Below, piece by piece: positions 1 through 8,104 of a stretch of DNA of 41,856 nucleotides. This DNA comes from JBDTGE01 sp050742975. GTDB taxonomy: Bacteria > Actinomycetota > Actinomycetes > Mycobacteriales > Jatrophihabitantaceae. The notes under the pieces were generated by a model. That model worked only from the letters and a program-made list of their open reading frames with translations. It was not told where the DNA came from and ran no database searches. How positions within the stretch are numbered: the first letter of the stretch is position 1; the number at the start of each line of letters is the position of its first letter. The translations under genes and the position numbers were made by a program. The stretch spans positions 1 through 41,856 of the forward strand of contig JBOGDQ010000152.1 in NCBI GenBank assembly GCA_050742975.1, in the 5' to 3' direction.

Positions 1-591
1 GCCCACGCGCACGCGCCGGCTGGCATAAAAGCCGCCGTCCGCAGCGGAGCCCGCTCGATCGAGCACGGCGTCTACCTCGACGACGAGGCGATCGAGTTGA
101 TGCTGGAACGGGGAACGTGGCTGGTCCCCACCCTGACCGCGCCGCTTGACGTGATCCACCGCGCAGAGCAGGGAGATGTCTCGCTGCCGACCGGGGCTGT
201 GCAGAAGGCTCAGGAGCTTGCCGCGATACACGCCGACTCGTTCGCCCGCGCGGTCGCGGCCGGCGTTCACGTTGCGATGGGGACGGACTCGGGCGTGGGC
301 GTGCACGGCAATAATCTCGCCGAGCTGTCGCTGATGGCCACGGCCGGCATGGCGCCATTGCAGGTACTGCGTGCAGCGACGTCCGGCGCCGCCCAGCTGT
401 TGCGGCTCGATCACGAGCTCGGCGCCGTCCGCGCAGGACTGGCGGCCGACCTGCTCGTCGTCCGCGGCGACATCTGCGACCTGGTCACCCTTCCGGAGCG
501 AATCGACTCAGTCATGCAATCCGGGCGGATCGTGTTCCAGCAGCAACGAGAGCCGTCGAACCCGGCACTGCGTGCAGGCTCTGATGGCTGA
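1..591 (+). CDS. Amidohydrolase family protein, C-terminal part (5' end outside window)
   Basis: The reading frame is open from base 1, so the start lies upstream of the window. The visible 196 residues carry C-terminal landmarks of metal-dependent amidohydrolases of the imidazolonepropionase/prolidase-like group. These are an AHAH metal-site segment at the very start, IEHG about 20 residues later, and a GTDSG motif with the late metal-binding Asp, followed by a GxLxAGLAADLLVV-type C-terminal strand. Members hydrolyse cyclic or linear amide bonds with one or two zinc ions; the substrate here cannot be told. It points towards the catabolic genes that follow but is separated from them by about 380 bp of debris, so operon membership is doubtful. 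The family call is firm, the specificity unknown. Confidence 0.85.
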   Translation, partial: AHAHAPAGIKAAVRSGARSIEHGVYLDDEAIELMLERGTWLVPTLTAPLDVIHRAEQGDVSLPTGAVQKAQELAAIHADSFARAVAAGVHVAMGTDSGVGVHGNNLAELSLMATAGMAPLQVLRAATSGAAQLLRLDHELGAVRAGLAADLLVVRGDICDLVTLPERIDSVMQSGRIVFQQQREPSNPALRAGSDG

Positions 592-971
592 GTACAGGAT
601 GAACTTCGTCGACGGGGAGTACGGGACGGGCGTGAAGCCGAAAGGTTGACGGTGCGCAACCTGCGCACCGGGCAGGTGTTCGGCTCGACGGCGAACTCCT
701 AGGTCCTCGCCGCAGGCGTGAAGGGCCTTCAGCTGTGAGGTGCGCCGGTGTGGATCCCCGACGCATTCAACGGTGCCTCCCTGCTGCTCGCGGTCGGCCC
801 GGCCAAGTACCCGAGCGGCGACGCGTACAAACTCGTCCGCCGCGTACTGCGACGAGATCGGGCTGCGCCCAGCGGGGGATTCGTTGCCACAGACGTAGCG
901 ACGTGCTGCAGGCTGCCGTCGATCGAGGCGCGGTGATCGTCACCGAGGACACCGACTTCGGCTGGCGCAGG
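592..971. other. Non-coding stretch with gene debris
   Basis: Nothing intact is visible in these 380 bases. Short open stretches occur in different frames and are closed by stops at about 647, 700 and 735, with no good ribosome site. The only recognisable piece is a DUF5615-like fragment near its end, listed separately. The stretch looks like decayed coding sequence between the amidohydrolase and the 3' end of the converging minus-strand operon. No terminator hairpin stands out. Confidence 0.5.
897..968 (+). pseudogene. Remnant of a DUF5615 (PIN-like) toxin-type protein
   Basis: One frame reads SDVLQAAVDRGAVIVTEDTDFGW. This resembles the middle of DUF5615 PIN-like proteins, where a (D/E)xxVLxxA segment is followed by a strand and then T-x-D-x-DFG with acidic catalytic residues. 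The usual N-terminal LLDEN strand and the rest of the fold are missing: upstream the frame is arginine-rich and non-protein-like, and downstream it runs into the antisense of the calycin gene. It is therefore read as a broken relic, probably of a toxin-antitoxin locus. The match rests on about 24 residues only. Confidence 0.35.
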
Positions 972-1436
972 TCAGGCTGGCGCGGCCTGATCGGTGCGCG
1001 TCTCGTTGATGATCGTCCGCAGCTCGATCGTTCCGTTGCGAACCCATTGCCAGGTGCGGCAACGGTTGTTGCCGTCATCGGAGAGCACGATCAGCTCGAA
1101 CAGGCGTAGGTCGACGCCCTGCTCCTGGTAGATCCAGGTCAGGTACATGGTGTTCTCGTCCAGGCACCAGACGGTTCCCTTGATGCGCTCGGTGTCGAAG
1201 TGCATCCGGCCGTAACCGTCGTACGTGCCGGGGAACTCGTGCACCTCACGGCGCCCGTCCGGCCAGGTGTAGGTGTTGACCTGCTGGTAGTCGTACCCGC
1301 CCGAGTCGGGGAACAGGCAGGACAGGTGCGAGCGGTGCTGGTCGGTGATCTTGCCGTCCGGATCAAGGTAGGTGTAGTTCCCCTCCCAATAGCCTTCATG
1401 CTTTGCCAGTAGGGGCATGCCCTGTCTGATTCCCAT
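972..1436 (-). CDS. Calycin/lipocalin-like protein (DUF3598-like)
   Basis: This 154-residue protein has no signal peptide. It begins with a KHEGYWEGNYTYLD segment and continues with regularly spaced aromatic beta strands (VNTYTWPDG, FPGTYDG, GTVWCLDENTMYLTW, CRTWQW). That pattern is typical of DUF3598-type calycin barrels, which enclose a small hydrophobic ligand; no enzymatic residue is recognisable. The ATG at 1436 was chosen over the longer frame from 1493 because AAGGAGA stands just before it and the longer form would overlap the aldehyde dehydrogenase gene. It is the last gene of the minus-strand operon, 38 bp after the dehydrogenase. A role in binding or isomerising a pathway intermediate is possible but is inference. 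Confidence 0.7.
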   Translation of the reverse strand: MGIRQGMPLLAKHEGYWEGNYTYLDPDGKITDQHRSHLSCLFPDSGGYDYQQVNTYTWPDGRREVHEFPGTYDGYGRMHFDTERIKGTVWCLDENTMYLTWIYQEQGVDLRLFELIVLSDDGNNRCRTWQWVRNGTIELRTIINETRTDQAAPA

Positions 1437-1474
1437 GGTTCTCCTTGGATTGTCGGGTTGCCGGTGTCGATGGA

Positions 1475-2884
1475 TCAGGGAGTGTGCCACCACGGATCGC
1501 GCCGCGGCGACGGATTGGTGATCAACGTCTGGGTGCGGACGAACCGGCGGATCGAGGACGCTCCCATCCTCGAACCGCCCAGCCCGCTGGCACGGAAGGA
1601 GTTCTTCTCGCCCTCGTGTACCAGGGCAGTCAGCGCGGCGTCGTTGATACTCACCGCGCCGACCTGCAGCCGGCGCCCGACTGCCGCAGCCGCGTCCGGG
1701 TCCGGGCCGAACACCGCTCCGGACAGGCCGTACGCCGAATCGTTGGCGAGCGTGACCGCGTCCTCGACGTCGGCAAAGCGCATTACCGGCAGGAGTGGCC
1801 CGAACGTCTCCTCACGCATGACGGCCATGCGGTGGTCGACCTCGGTCAGGACGGTGGGACGGATCCAAAACCCGCCGCCGTGACGTTCGATCGTGCCACC
1901 GGTGCGCACGCGGGCGCCCTTGGCCACCGCGTCCTCGAGCTGCGCCGAGATGACGTCCGCCTGCGCCGGATCGATCAACGGCCCGATCATCCCGTCCTCG
2001 ACCTGTGGCCAGGCGAGCGACACCTTCTCCGCCTTCGCCACCAGACGATCCACCAGCTCGTCGTGAATCGATGCCTGGACGTACACCCGCTCGATGGACA
2101 GGCAGGACTGCCCGGCGTTCGCGACGGCTCCCCACAGCAGCGCAGAGCTGGTGCGCTCCAGGTCGGCACCGGCGAGCACGATCGCCGCGTCCTTGCCCCC
2201 GAGCTCCAGGAACGCCGGGATGAACGCGTGGGCAGCGGAGGCTGCCACCAGCCGTCCGGTCGGCACGCTGCCGGTGAAGCAGATCGCGTCGACCAGGCCG
2301 ACCATCGCGGCACCGACGTCGCCTGCACCCTCGACGACGCGGACGACGTCGCGCAGCAGCGGAACACGATCGATCGTCTCCTGCAGCGGGGTGATGAACC
2401 GGGGCGTCACCTCGCTCGGCTTGATGAGCACGGCACATCCGGCGGCGAGCGCGGGAATGGCGTCGATGAGGCCGAGGAGCAGGGGAAAGTTCCACGGGCT
2501 GATGACGCCGACGAGCGGGTACGGATGCACGCCGGTCTGCAGGCTGAGTCCGGGCACGGCACGCGACGCCCTGGTGACCGGGGCGAGCTGCTCCTCGGCC
2601 GTCTCGGCCCAGCGCCGCGCCATCGCCTCGACCTGCGCGCATTCCATGCCGGATTCGTATCCGCGACCGGTGTCGGCGACGAGAACGGCGGCCAGCTTCC
2701 CCGCAGCGTCACGCAGTTCGTCGGCCCACCGGGTGAGCGCCTCCGCGCGGGCAGCGAACCCGCAGTCCTGCCAGGCCGGCTGGGCTGAGCGCAGGCTGCT
2801 CGCAATGGCGGTGAGCTCGTCGGGGGAGGGCGGCGCGAGCAACCGGTCGACGCGGCCGGTGCGCGGACTGCGAACCTCGATCAT
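1475..2884 (-). CDS. Aldehyde dehydrogenase (NAD(P)+-dependent)
   Basis: This 469-residue protein is of normal family length and oxidises an aldehyde to a carboxylic acid in the cytoplasm. The core residues are visible: Asn132 in SPWNFP, the GSVPTG nucleotide-binding turn near 205-210, the general base Glu227 in FLELGGKD, and the nucleophile Cys261 in NAGQSCLS. The EETFGPLLPV motif follows near 360-370. The sequence most resembles broad-specificity and succinate-semialdehyde-type dehydrogenases, but the substrate cannot be fixed. Its ATG overlaps the stop of the MmgE/PrpD gene by four bases (ATGA), so the two are translationally coupled. In this operon it probably oxidises an aldehyde released by ring cleavage or retro-aldol steps, which is inference. 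Confidence 0.93.
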   Translation of the reverse strand: MIEVRSPRTGRVDRLLAPPSPDELTAIASSLRSAQPAWQDCGFAARAEALTRWADELRDAAGKLAAVLVADTGRGYESGMECAQVEAMARRWAETAEEQLAPVTRASRAVPGLSLQTGVHPYPLVGVISPWNFPLLLGLIDAIPALAAGCAVLIKPSEVTPRFITPLQETIDRVPLLRDVVRVVEGAGDVGAAMVGLVDAICFTGSVPTGRLVAASAAHAFIPAFLELGGKDAAIVLAGADLERTSSALLWGAVANAGQSCLSIERVYVQASIHDELVDRLVAKAEKVSLAWPQVEDGMIGPLIDPAQADVISAQLEDAVAKGARVRTGGTIERHGGGFWIRPTVLTEVDHRMAVMREETFGPLLPVMRFADVEDAVTLANDSAYGLSGAVFGPDPDAAAAVGRRLQVGAVSINDAALTALVHEGEKNSFRASGLGGSRMGASSIRRFVRTQTLITNPSPRRDPWWHTP

Positions 2885-4332
2885 CTGCCGTCCTTTCGGG
2901 TCATGCGCAGCAGGTCCGGGATCGACGCGGTGTCGCTCGTCATCCGGTCAACCGCGCCGAGCAGTTCGTCGGTCTGCGCCGCACCCAGCGCGCGGCTGCT
3001 GTTGAGCCGGAACTTCTCCAGCACCTCTGCCCGTGACAGGGGATTTTCCGGGCCGCCCCGCGAGGAGTCGACGCGATGCTCCACGCGCCGCCCGGAGCGG
3101 GTCTCGACCCGCACCACCGCGGCGAACGCGGTCGGGAACAGTGCGGTCGCACGCTCATCGGCCACCACGTCCACCCGCTGGCTGAGTGCGAGCACCTGCG
3201 GATCCGCGACGCTTGCCGGCGTGAAATCGTCCAGGTGCAGGCCGAGCCCGCCGCCGCCGACGAGCGCCCGGGCCACCGTGTACGGACCGCTGAACTTCGC
3301 GTGGTACCCGCTGAGGGGACGGACCTTCTCCGCCCTCGGTTCGGCGATCGTGCGGAGCACCGGGGCCGCGACACCGAGCTCGATCGCCACCACGTCCGCC
3401 GGTTCCAGACCCGCGGCTCGCAGCGCCAGCGCGCAGTCGATTCCGGGATGGGTGAAGTGATTGCTCGGGTATGGCTTGTAGACCGTGCGCAGCAGTTCCC
3501 ACCGCGTTCCGAGATCGTCCAGCAGCGCGGCTGCGTCGTACCGGCCGTCGAGGTAGGCCTGGAAGAAGCCGAAGCGTCCCTCGAGCACGGTCGGCGGTCC
3601 GGTGACGCCCTCGCGGGCGAGCGCGGCCGCAGTGACCCCCGCGTGAGCGGCCCAGCCGCAGTGGATGCGCTTGACCGTTCCTCCCGTCCGGTTGGCTTCG
3701 ATGATCCCGGCGCCCATGCTCGATGCGATCCCCATCGCCGAGCTGACTGCCGTCTCGTCCAGGCCGTAGAGCAGGCCCGCTGCCGCCGCCGCGCCGACGG
3801 TGCCGCAGATCGACGTGGCGTGGAATCCCTTCTCGAAGAACAGCGAGTTGCCGTCCTCGGGCAGGTAGGACGCCATGCCGAGGCGATTCGTGATCTCGAT
3901 ACCGGCAGCGATCGCAGCGAGCAACTGCGCGGTATTCGCGCCGGTTGCCTCGGCGACAGCGAGCGCGGCCGGGACGATGTTGGCCGAGGGATGCAGGACG
4001 CTGGGCAGGTGGGTGTCGTCGAAGTCGAGCAGGTGCGCGAAGGTCCCGTTCGCGAGTGCGGCGTTCGGCGCCGGCCACCGCTCGTCCGAGCCGATGACGC
4101 TCGACTCGGCTGCGCCACCCCAACTCGCCAGGACTCGTAGCACCGCCTGGTCCGGCCCCTCGCGCCCGTCTGTCTCCGCCCGTCCGGCCAGGCAGTTGCC
4201 GAGCACGTCCAGCAGCCGGCCGGTCACATCGGCGGCGATCTCGTCACCGAGCTCGTTGTCCCGGCAGCCGACCGCGAAGCGGGCAAGCAGCTGCACGGCC
4301 GTCGAGTCGCGCGCCGCAGCACCGCCGCTCAC
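2881..4332 (-). CDS. MmgE/PrpD family protein (2-methylcitrate dehydratase-like)
   Basis: This 483-residue cytoplasmic protein belongs to the MmgE/PrpD fold, whose members dehydrate 2-methylcitrate or decarboxylate cis-aconitate and related tricarboxylates. Family landmarks include LLDVLGNCLAG near 40, the ANGTFAHLLDFDDTH active-site segment near 95-108, and the KPYPSNHFTHPGID segment near 290. It starts with GTG at 4332, inside a 17-bp tandem repeat that also holds the stop codon of the preceding cyclase gene. A second member of the family is encoded at 16090-17475. Two copies beside two class III CoA-transferases suggest two parallel arms acting on branched dicarboxylic or tricarboxylic acids. 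The exact reaction cannot be predicted. Confidence 0.88.
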   Translation of the reverse strand: MSGGAAARDSTAVQLLARFAVGCRDNELGDEIAADVTGRLLDVLGNCLAGRAETDGREGPDQAVLRVLASWGGAAESSVIGSDERWPAPNAALANGTFAHLLDFDDTHLPSVLHPSANIVPAALAVAEATGANTAQLLAAIAAGIEITNRLGMASYLPEDGNSLFFEKGFHATSICGTVGAAAAAGLLYGLDETAVSSAMGIASSMGAGIIEANRTGGTVKRIHCGWAAHAGVTAAALAREGVTGPPTVLEGRFGFFQAYLDGRYDAAALLDDLGTRWELLRTVYKPYPSNHFTHPGIDCALALRAAGLEPADVVAIELGVAAPVLRTIAEPRAEKVRPLSGYHAKFSGPYTVARALVGGGGLGLHLDDFTPASVADPQVLALSQRVDVVADERATALFPTAFAAVVRVETRSGRRVEHRVDSSRGGPENPLSRAEVLEKFRLNSSRALGAAQTDELLGAVDRMTSDTASIPDLLRMTRKDGR

Positions 4333-4381
4333 CGGCGCACCCCGCTCACCGGCGCACCCCGCTCACTGACGCACCCCGCTC
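4331..4381. repeat. Three tandem copies of a 17-bp unit at a gene junction
   Basis: The unit accggcgcaccccgctc occurs at 4331-4347 and 4348-4364, with a third copy carrying two changes at 4365-4381. On the coding (minus) strand each unit contains GTGAGCGG. The cyclase stop (TGA at 4348-4346) lies in one copy and the MmgE/PrpD start (GTG at 4332) in the next. Slippage seems to have duplicated an original GTGA stop-start overlap. Because 17 is not a multiple of three, the extra GTG at 4349 runs into a stop after six codons. Confidence 0.85.
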
Positions 4382-5185
4382 ACTGCGGACCAGGGCGAGC
4401 GGACGCACTGGAGCACCGGTCGCGCCGACGACGTTCAGCGGCGCGAGGACGAGCACGAACTCGCTGACCGAGGCGTCGAGCAAATCCGCCAGGCGCATCG
4501 TCTCCACGATGTTGATGCCGTGATCGACGAGGAACATCCGGTGCACCGGTAGCAATGCGTGGCCTGCGCCCGCCTTGATCTGCTCGAAGGCGATCGACTC
4601 GCCACCGGCGACGCGGATGCCACGGTCGGCGAGCCACCGCGCAGCGCTGACATCCGGGCCGGGAACGCCGTCGCTCGCCCCGACGAAGCGGACCGGCTCG
4701 TTCCACAGCCGTGACCAACCGGTGCCGATCAGTACGGCGTCGCCCGCATGAATCTCGGTCCCACACCGCCGCAGCGCTGCGTCGAGGTCGTCGTCGGTCA
4801 CGCCGTAGCCGGCGGGAAGGGTGCTGACGCCGTGTACGGCGGCGACGTCGAGAAGTACGCATCGTCCGACGTAGGGACGAAAGCTGTCGATCCCGAGTTC
4901 GGCGAAGCCGTCGTGCGACATGACTGCGGCGGCGTCCTGCCCCCCGTAGAGCCGGCCGTCGTGGCTGACGTGAGCGAGCGAGTCGACGTGCGTGCCGACG
5001 TGCCCGCCGGTGACGATGATCTCGTTGGCCGCCGAGCTGCCGTCGGCCCGGACGTAGTCGCCGTGCCGGCGGATCAGTGCCATCTGGAACGGTGGATGAT
5101 TCGGCGACTGCGGCATACCGCGCCGCATCGGCTGGGCCAGGTCGTACACGGTCGCGTCGGCCAGCGCAGCCCAATCGGGGCTCAC
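4346..5185 (-). CDS. Cyclase family protein (metal-dependent hydrolase, kynurenine formamidase-like fold)
   Basis: This 279-residue protein has the signature HxGTHxDxxxH at residues 62-72, the metal-binding motif of the cyclase/KynB/isatin-hydrolase family, which opens or forms amide or lactone bonds. The region around GDAVLIGTGW near 185 is also typical. The frame is open further upstream, but the extension is arginine-rich shadow of the CoA-transferase gene. GTG at 5185 is preferred because it overlaps the CoA-transferase stop as GTGA and has GGGGAG about seven bases upstream. In this operon it may hydrolyse a cyclic imide, lactam or N-formyl intermediate; this is inference. The C-terminal codons run into the 17-bp repeat. 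Confidence 0.88.
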   Translation of the reverse strand: MSPDWAALADATVYDLAQPMRRGMPQSPNHPPFQMALIRRHGDYVRADGSSAANEIIVTGGHVGTHVDSLAHVSHDGRLYGGQDAAAVMSHDGFAELGIDSFRPYVGRCVLLDVAAVHGVSTLPAGYGVTDDDLDAALRRCGTEIHAGDAVLIGTGWSRLWNEPVRFVGASDGVPGPDVSAARWLADRGIRVAGGESIAFEQIKAGAGHALLPVHRMFLVDHGINIVETMRLADLLDASVSEFVLVLAPLNVVGATGAPVRPLALVRSERGASVSGVRR

Positions 5186-6423
5186 CGTCGGCTCCCCGAG
5201 ATGACTGCCGCAGCGTCGAGTTCGTCGAGTTGCGCGTCCGTCAGCCCGAGCCGCTCGCTCAGGATGCGCCGGGTGTCCGCGCCGGGCTCGCGGCCGGTCC
5301 AGGCGATGCGGCCCGGACTCGCAGAGAGCCGGTACAGCACGTTCTGCATGCGGACCGCTCCGAGCACCGGGTCCTGCACCGTGGTGATCGAGTCGAGCGC
5401 CCGGTACTGCGGGTCGGTGAGCACGTCCCGCACGTCGTAGATCGGCGCCGCTGCCGCCTCGGCCGCCTCGAACGCGGCGATGACCTCGGGCAGGTCGCGC
5501 TCGGCGATCCACGAGCCCACGTACTTGTCCAGCTCGTCGGCGTGCTCGGCCCGCGACGACCCGCTGGCGAACCAGGGCTGGTCGATCACCTCCGGGTGTC
5601 CGACCAGGTGCATCACCCGCTCGGCGATCGGCTGCGCGGACGTGGAGATGGCAACCCAGCGCTCGTCACGGCAGCGGTACGTGTTGCGCGGTGCGTTGTT
5701 GACCGAACGGTTGCCGAGGCGCTCCTGGACGATGCCGAGCTGGTCGTAGGCGATCGGCTGCGGGCCGAGCACAGCGAGGATGGGCTCGATGATCGCCAGG
5801 TCGACGACCTGTCCCTTGCCGCTACGGGTGTCGCGTTCGTACAGCGCGGTCATGATCGCCTGCGCTGCCGCGAGGGCCGCGATGCCGTCCGCCAGACCGA
5901 ACGGCGGCAGCGTGGGCGGCCCGTCCGCCTCCCCCGTGATCGCAGCGAAGCCGCTCATCGCCTCTGCGAGCGTGCCGAACCCGGGGCGGGTGGCATACGG
6001 GCCGACCTGCCCGAAGCCGGTGACCCGGGCGATGACCAGGCGGGGATTGATATCGAGCAGCACGTCCGGGCCGAGCCCCCAGCGTTCCAGCGTGCCGGGA
6101 CGGAAGTTCTCGACGAGCACGTCGGTCTCGGCGACGAGCCGGCGCAGGACGTCTGCGCCCGCTTCGGTGTTCAACGCGAGCGCGACGGTGTGCTTGTTGC
6201 GGCCCAGCATCGTCCACCACAGTCCGATGCCCTGCTTGCTCGGCCCGTGATTGCGCACCGGGTCGCCCCGTACCGGATGTTCGATCTTGACCACGTCCGC
6301 GCCGTAGTCACCGAGGATCGTGGCCGCCATCGGTCCGGCGAACAGGGTCGCGGCGTCGATCACGCGCACCCCGGTGAGAGGGGCGTCGCGCTGCCCGGCC
6401 CCGGACCGGTCGGTGGCGTGCAT
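5182..6423 (-). CDS. Class III CoA-transferase (CaiB/BaiF family)
   Basis: This 413-residue protein matches the interlocked-dimer CoA-transferases that move CoA between carboxylic acids through an aspartyl-CoA thioester. The N-terminal LTGVRVIDAATLFAGPMAATILGDYGADVVKIE region and the VENFRPG motif near 104-110 are typical. The conserved aspartate is Asp179 in FGLADG. It is the first gene of the minus-strand operon; GAGGAGGGG precedes the ATG. Its leader shares the intergenic region 6424-6606, with an IclR-type operator, with the divergent hydantoinase gene. It probably activates a carboxylic acid made by the hydrolases of this cluster, with an unknown CoA donor. Confidence 0.93.
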   Translation of the reverse strand: MHATDRSGAGQRDAPLTGVRVIDAATLFAGPMAATILGDYGADVVKIEHPVRGDPVRNHGPSKQGIGLWWTMLGRNKHTVALALNTEAGADVLRRLVAETDVLVENFRPGTLERWGLGPDVLLDINPRLVIARVTGFGQVGPYATRPGFGTLAEAMSGFAAITGEADGPPTLPPFGLADGIAALAAAQAIMTALYERDTRSGKGQVVDLAIIEPILAVLGPQPIAYDQLGIVQERLGNRSVNNAPRNTYRCRDERWVAISTSAQPIAERVMHLVGHPEVIDQPWFASGSSRAEHADELDKYVGSWIAERDLPEVIAAFEAAEAAAAPIYDVRDVLTDPQYRALDSITTVQDPVLGAVRMQNVLYRLSASPGRIAWTGREPGADTRRILSERLGLTDAQLDELDAAAVISGSRR

Positions 6424-6487
6424 GCGTGGCCCCTCCTCGTGCTTGCCGTCGGACGTTCGAACCGGACGCTGCCCAGATTAGCGGAGC

Positions 6488-6512
6488 GTTCCAGCTGACG
6501 AAACGGTGTATC
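6488..6512. promoter_or_regulatory. IclR-type operator, three half-sites
   Basis: GTTCC (6488-6492), N7, GAAAC (6500-6504), N3, GTATC (6508-6512). The first and last half-sites are exactly 20 bp apart. The palindrome lies between the proposed -35 and -10 of the hydantoinase promoter, which fits repression. On the minus strand GGAACGC also faces the CoA-transferase operon. Confidence 0.6.
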
Positions 6513-6523
6513 GCAGCTAATGT
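6495..6523 (+). promoter_or_regulatory. Putative sigma-70-type promoter of the hydantoinase operon
   Basis: CTGACG (6495-6500) and TAATGT (6518-6523) are separated by 17 bases, a standard housekeeping spacing, about 84 bases before the ATG at 6607. The operator palindrome fills the spacer. The match is by eye only. Confidence 0.45.
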
Positions 6524-6606
6524 AGCGTGAGTCTTTCCGATCTGCCCCTGACCGGTCGCGATGAGTTCGCGGGCGCGGTCGTTCCAGGAGAAAGGTCAGC
6601 AGCACT

Positions 6607-8061
6607 ATGGCTCGGTACGAACTGTTGATTAAGAACGGCACCGTGGTGCTGCCAGGCATGCGTGAGATGCGGGCCGACCTGGCGGTGGCCGACGGCAAGG
6701 TGGCGGCTCTGGCCGCCGACCTCGCAGCGGGCGAGGCGGACGAGGTGATCGACGCGTCCGGCAAGGTGGTTCTGCCGGGCGCCGTGGACTCGCACTTTCA
6801 CATCGGCATCTACCGGGAGCTCGGCCTGGACGCCTATGAGGAAACGCGCTCGTCGCTGATCGGCGGCGCCACCACGGTCATCTCCTACTTCCGCACCGGT
6901 TCGCACTACCTGAACCGGACCGGAACGTACAAGGAGATCTTCCCCGAGGTGCTCTCCGCGGTCCGGGGCAAGGCGTGGACGGACTACTCGTTCCACCTCG
7001 CGCCGATGACCGTCGCGCAGATCGACGAGATCCCGCAGCTGGTACGCGACCACGGCGTCACCTCGTTCAAGTACTACATGTTTTACAAGGGCTTTGACCT
7101 CGCCTCGAACAGCCGCGACGCCCGCGCGTTCACGATGGGCGACGAATACGACCTCGGGCACCTGCTGCTGATGATGGAGAAGCTGGCCGAGGTGCAGGCA
7201 GAAGAGCCCGGGCTGCGCCTGTCGCTGTCACTGCACTGCGAGCAGAGCGAACTGATGCGCGTGTTCATCGACCGTGTCAGGGCCAACGGCGACCCGCAGA
7301 CGCTCAAGGCCTACCACGAGGGACGTCCGCCGCTGACCGAGCGCGTCGCTATCGGCGAGGCCACCACGATCGCCTCGCACACCGGAACCAACGTCAACCT
7401 GCTGCACCTGTCCAGCGGTGACGCGGCCGCAGCTGCCGTCCAGGCTCGCGAGGCCTATCCGTGGATCGACATGCGCTTCGAGACGACCCTGCACCATCTG
7501 TGCCTGGACCACGACAGCCTGGACGCGAAGGGCGCCCTCGGCGGCAAGGTGAATCCGCCCATCCGCACCAAGGCCGACAACGAGGCGTTGTGGAGCCGGT
7601 TCGCCGCCGGGGAGATCGACTGGGTGGCCTCGGACCACGCCTGCTGTCAGGAGGCTCTCAAGGGCGACGAGCTCTGGCCGGCGACGCCAGGCTTCGGAGG
7701 AACGGCGCTGCTGTACCCGGTCATGCTCTCGGAGGGACACCGCAAGCGGGGCATCGCACTGTCGCGGATCGTCGAGGCGGTGTCGACCAACCCGGCCCGC
7801 GCCTACAACCTGCCGAGCAAAGGCAATCTGATGCCGGGCTTCGACGCGGACCTCACCATCGTGGACCTGGACAAGACCCAGACGGTCACGACGGAGCTGT
7901 GTCAGTCGGGCCAGGACCACTGCCCCTTCGAGGGCGAGCAGCTCACCGGGTGGCCGGTCACGACGGTCGTCGGCGGGCGGGTGCACTTCCAGGACGGCGC
8001 GGTGCTCGGCGAACCGGGCGGGACCTACCTGCGGCGGAACGAGGCGCGCCCGGCAGGTTGA
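6607..8061 (+). CDS. Dihydropyrimidinase/hydantoinase-type cyclic amidohydrolase
   Basis: This 484-residue protein has the full metal-centre layout of the D-hydantoinase/dihydropyrimidinase family. It shows His63 and His65 in DSHFHIG, the carbamylated-lysine position Lys161 in FKYYMFYKG, His210 in SLHCEQ, His267 in LLHLSS, and Asp343 in ASDHACC. The KVNPPIR motif near 314-320 is also present. Members use two metal ions to open five- or six-membered cyclic diamides in the cytoplasm. The length equals the family norm. GGAGAAAGG precedes the start. It is followed 43 bp later by an MDR oxidoreductase. It is the clearest hint that the pathway starts from a nitrogen heterocycle, although allantoin, hydantoin, dihydropyrimidine or another ring cannot be told apart. 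Confidence 0.92.
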   Translation: MARYELLIKNGTVVLPGMREMRADLAVADGKVAALAADLAAGEADEVIDASGKVVLPGAVDSHFHIGIYRELGLDAYEETRSSLIGGATTVISYFRTGSHYLNRTGTYKEIFPEVLSAVRGKAWTDYSFHLAPMTVAQIDEIPQLVRDHGVTSFKYYMFYKGFDLASNSRDARAFTMGDEYDLGHLLLMMEKLAEVQAEEPGLRLSLSLHCEQSELMRVFIDRVRANGDPQTLKAYHEGRPPLTERVAIGEATTIASHTGTNVNLLHLSSGDAAAAAVQAREAYPWIDMRFETTLHHLCLDHDSLDAKGALGGKVNPPIRTKADNEALWSRFAAGEIDWVASDHACCQEALKGDELWPATPGFGGTALLYPVMLSEGHRKRGIALSRIVEAVSTNPARAYNLPSKGNLMPGFDADLTIVDLDKTQTVTTELCQSGQDHCPFEGEQLTGWPVTTVVGGRVHFQDGAVLGEPGGTYLRRNEARPAG

Positions 8062-8104
8062 GGCGACGCAATAGGTTGGGCAGAGGAACCCGCCGCCGGC
8101 ATCC

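Noticed and set aside
1475..2884. Long plus-strand open frames (for example 1445-2788) opposite the aldehyde dehydrogenase, and similar ones opposite other genes.
   Set aside because: They are arginine/proline/alanine-rich with no domain, as expected for antisense frames in high-GC DNA.
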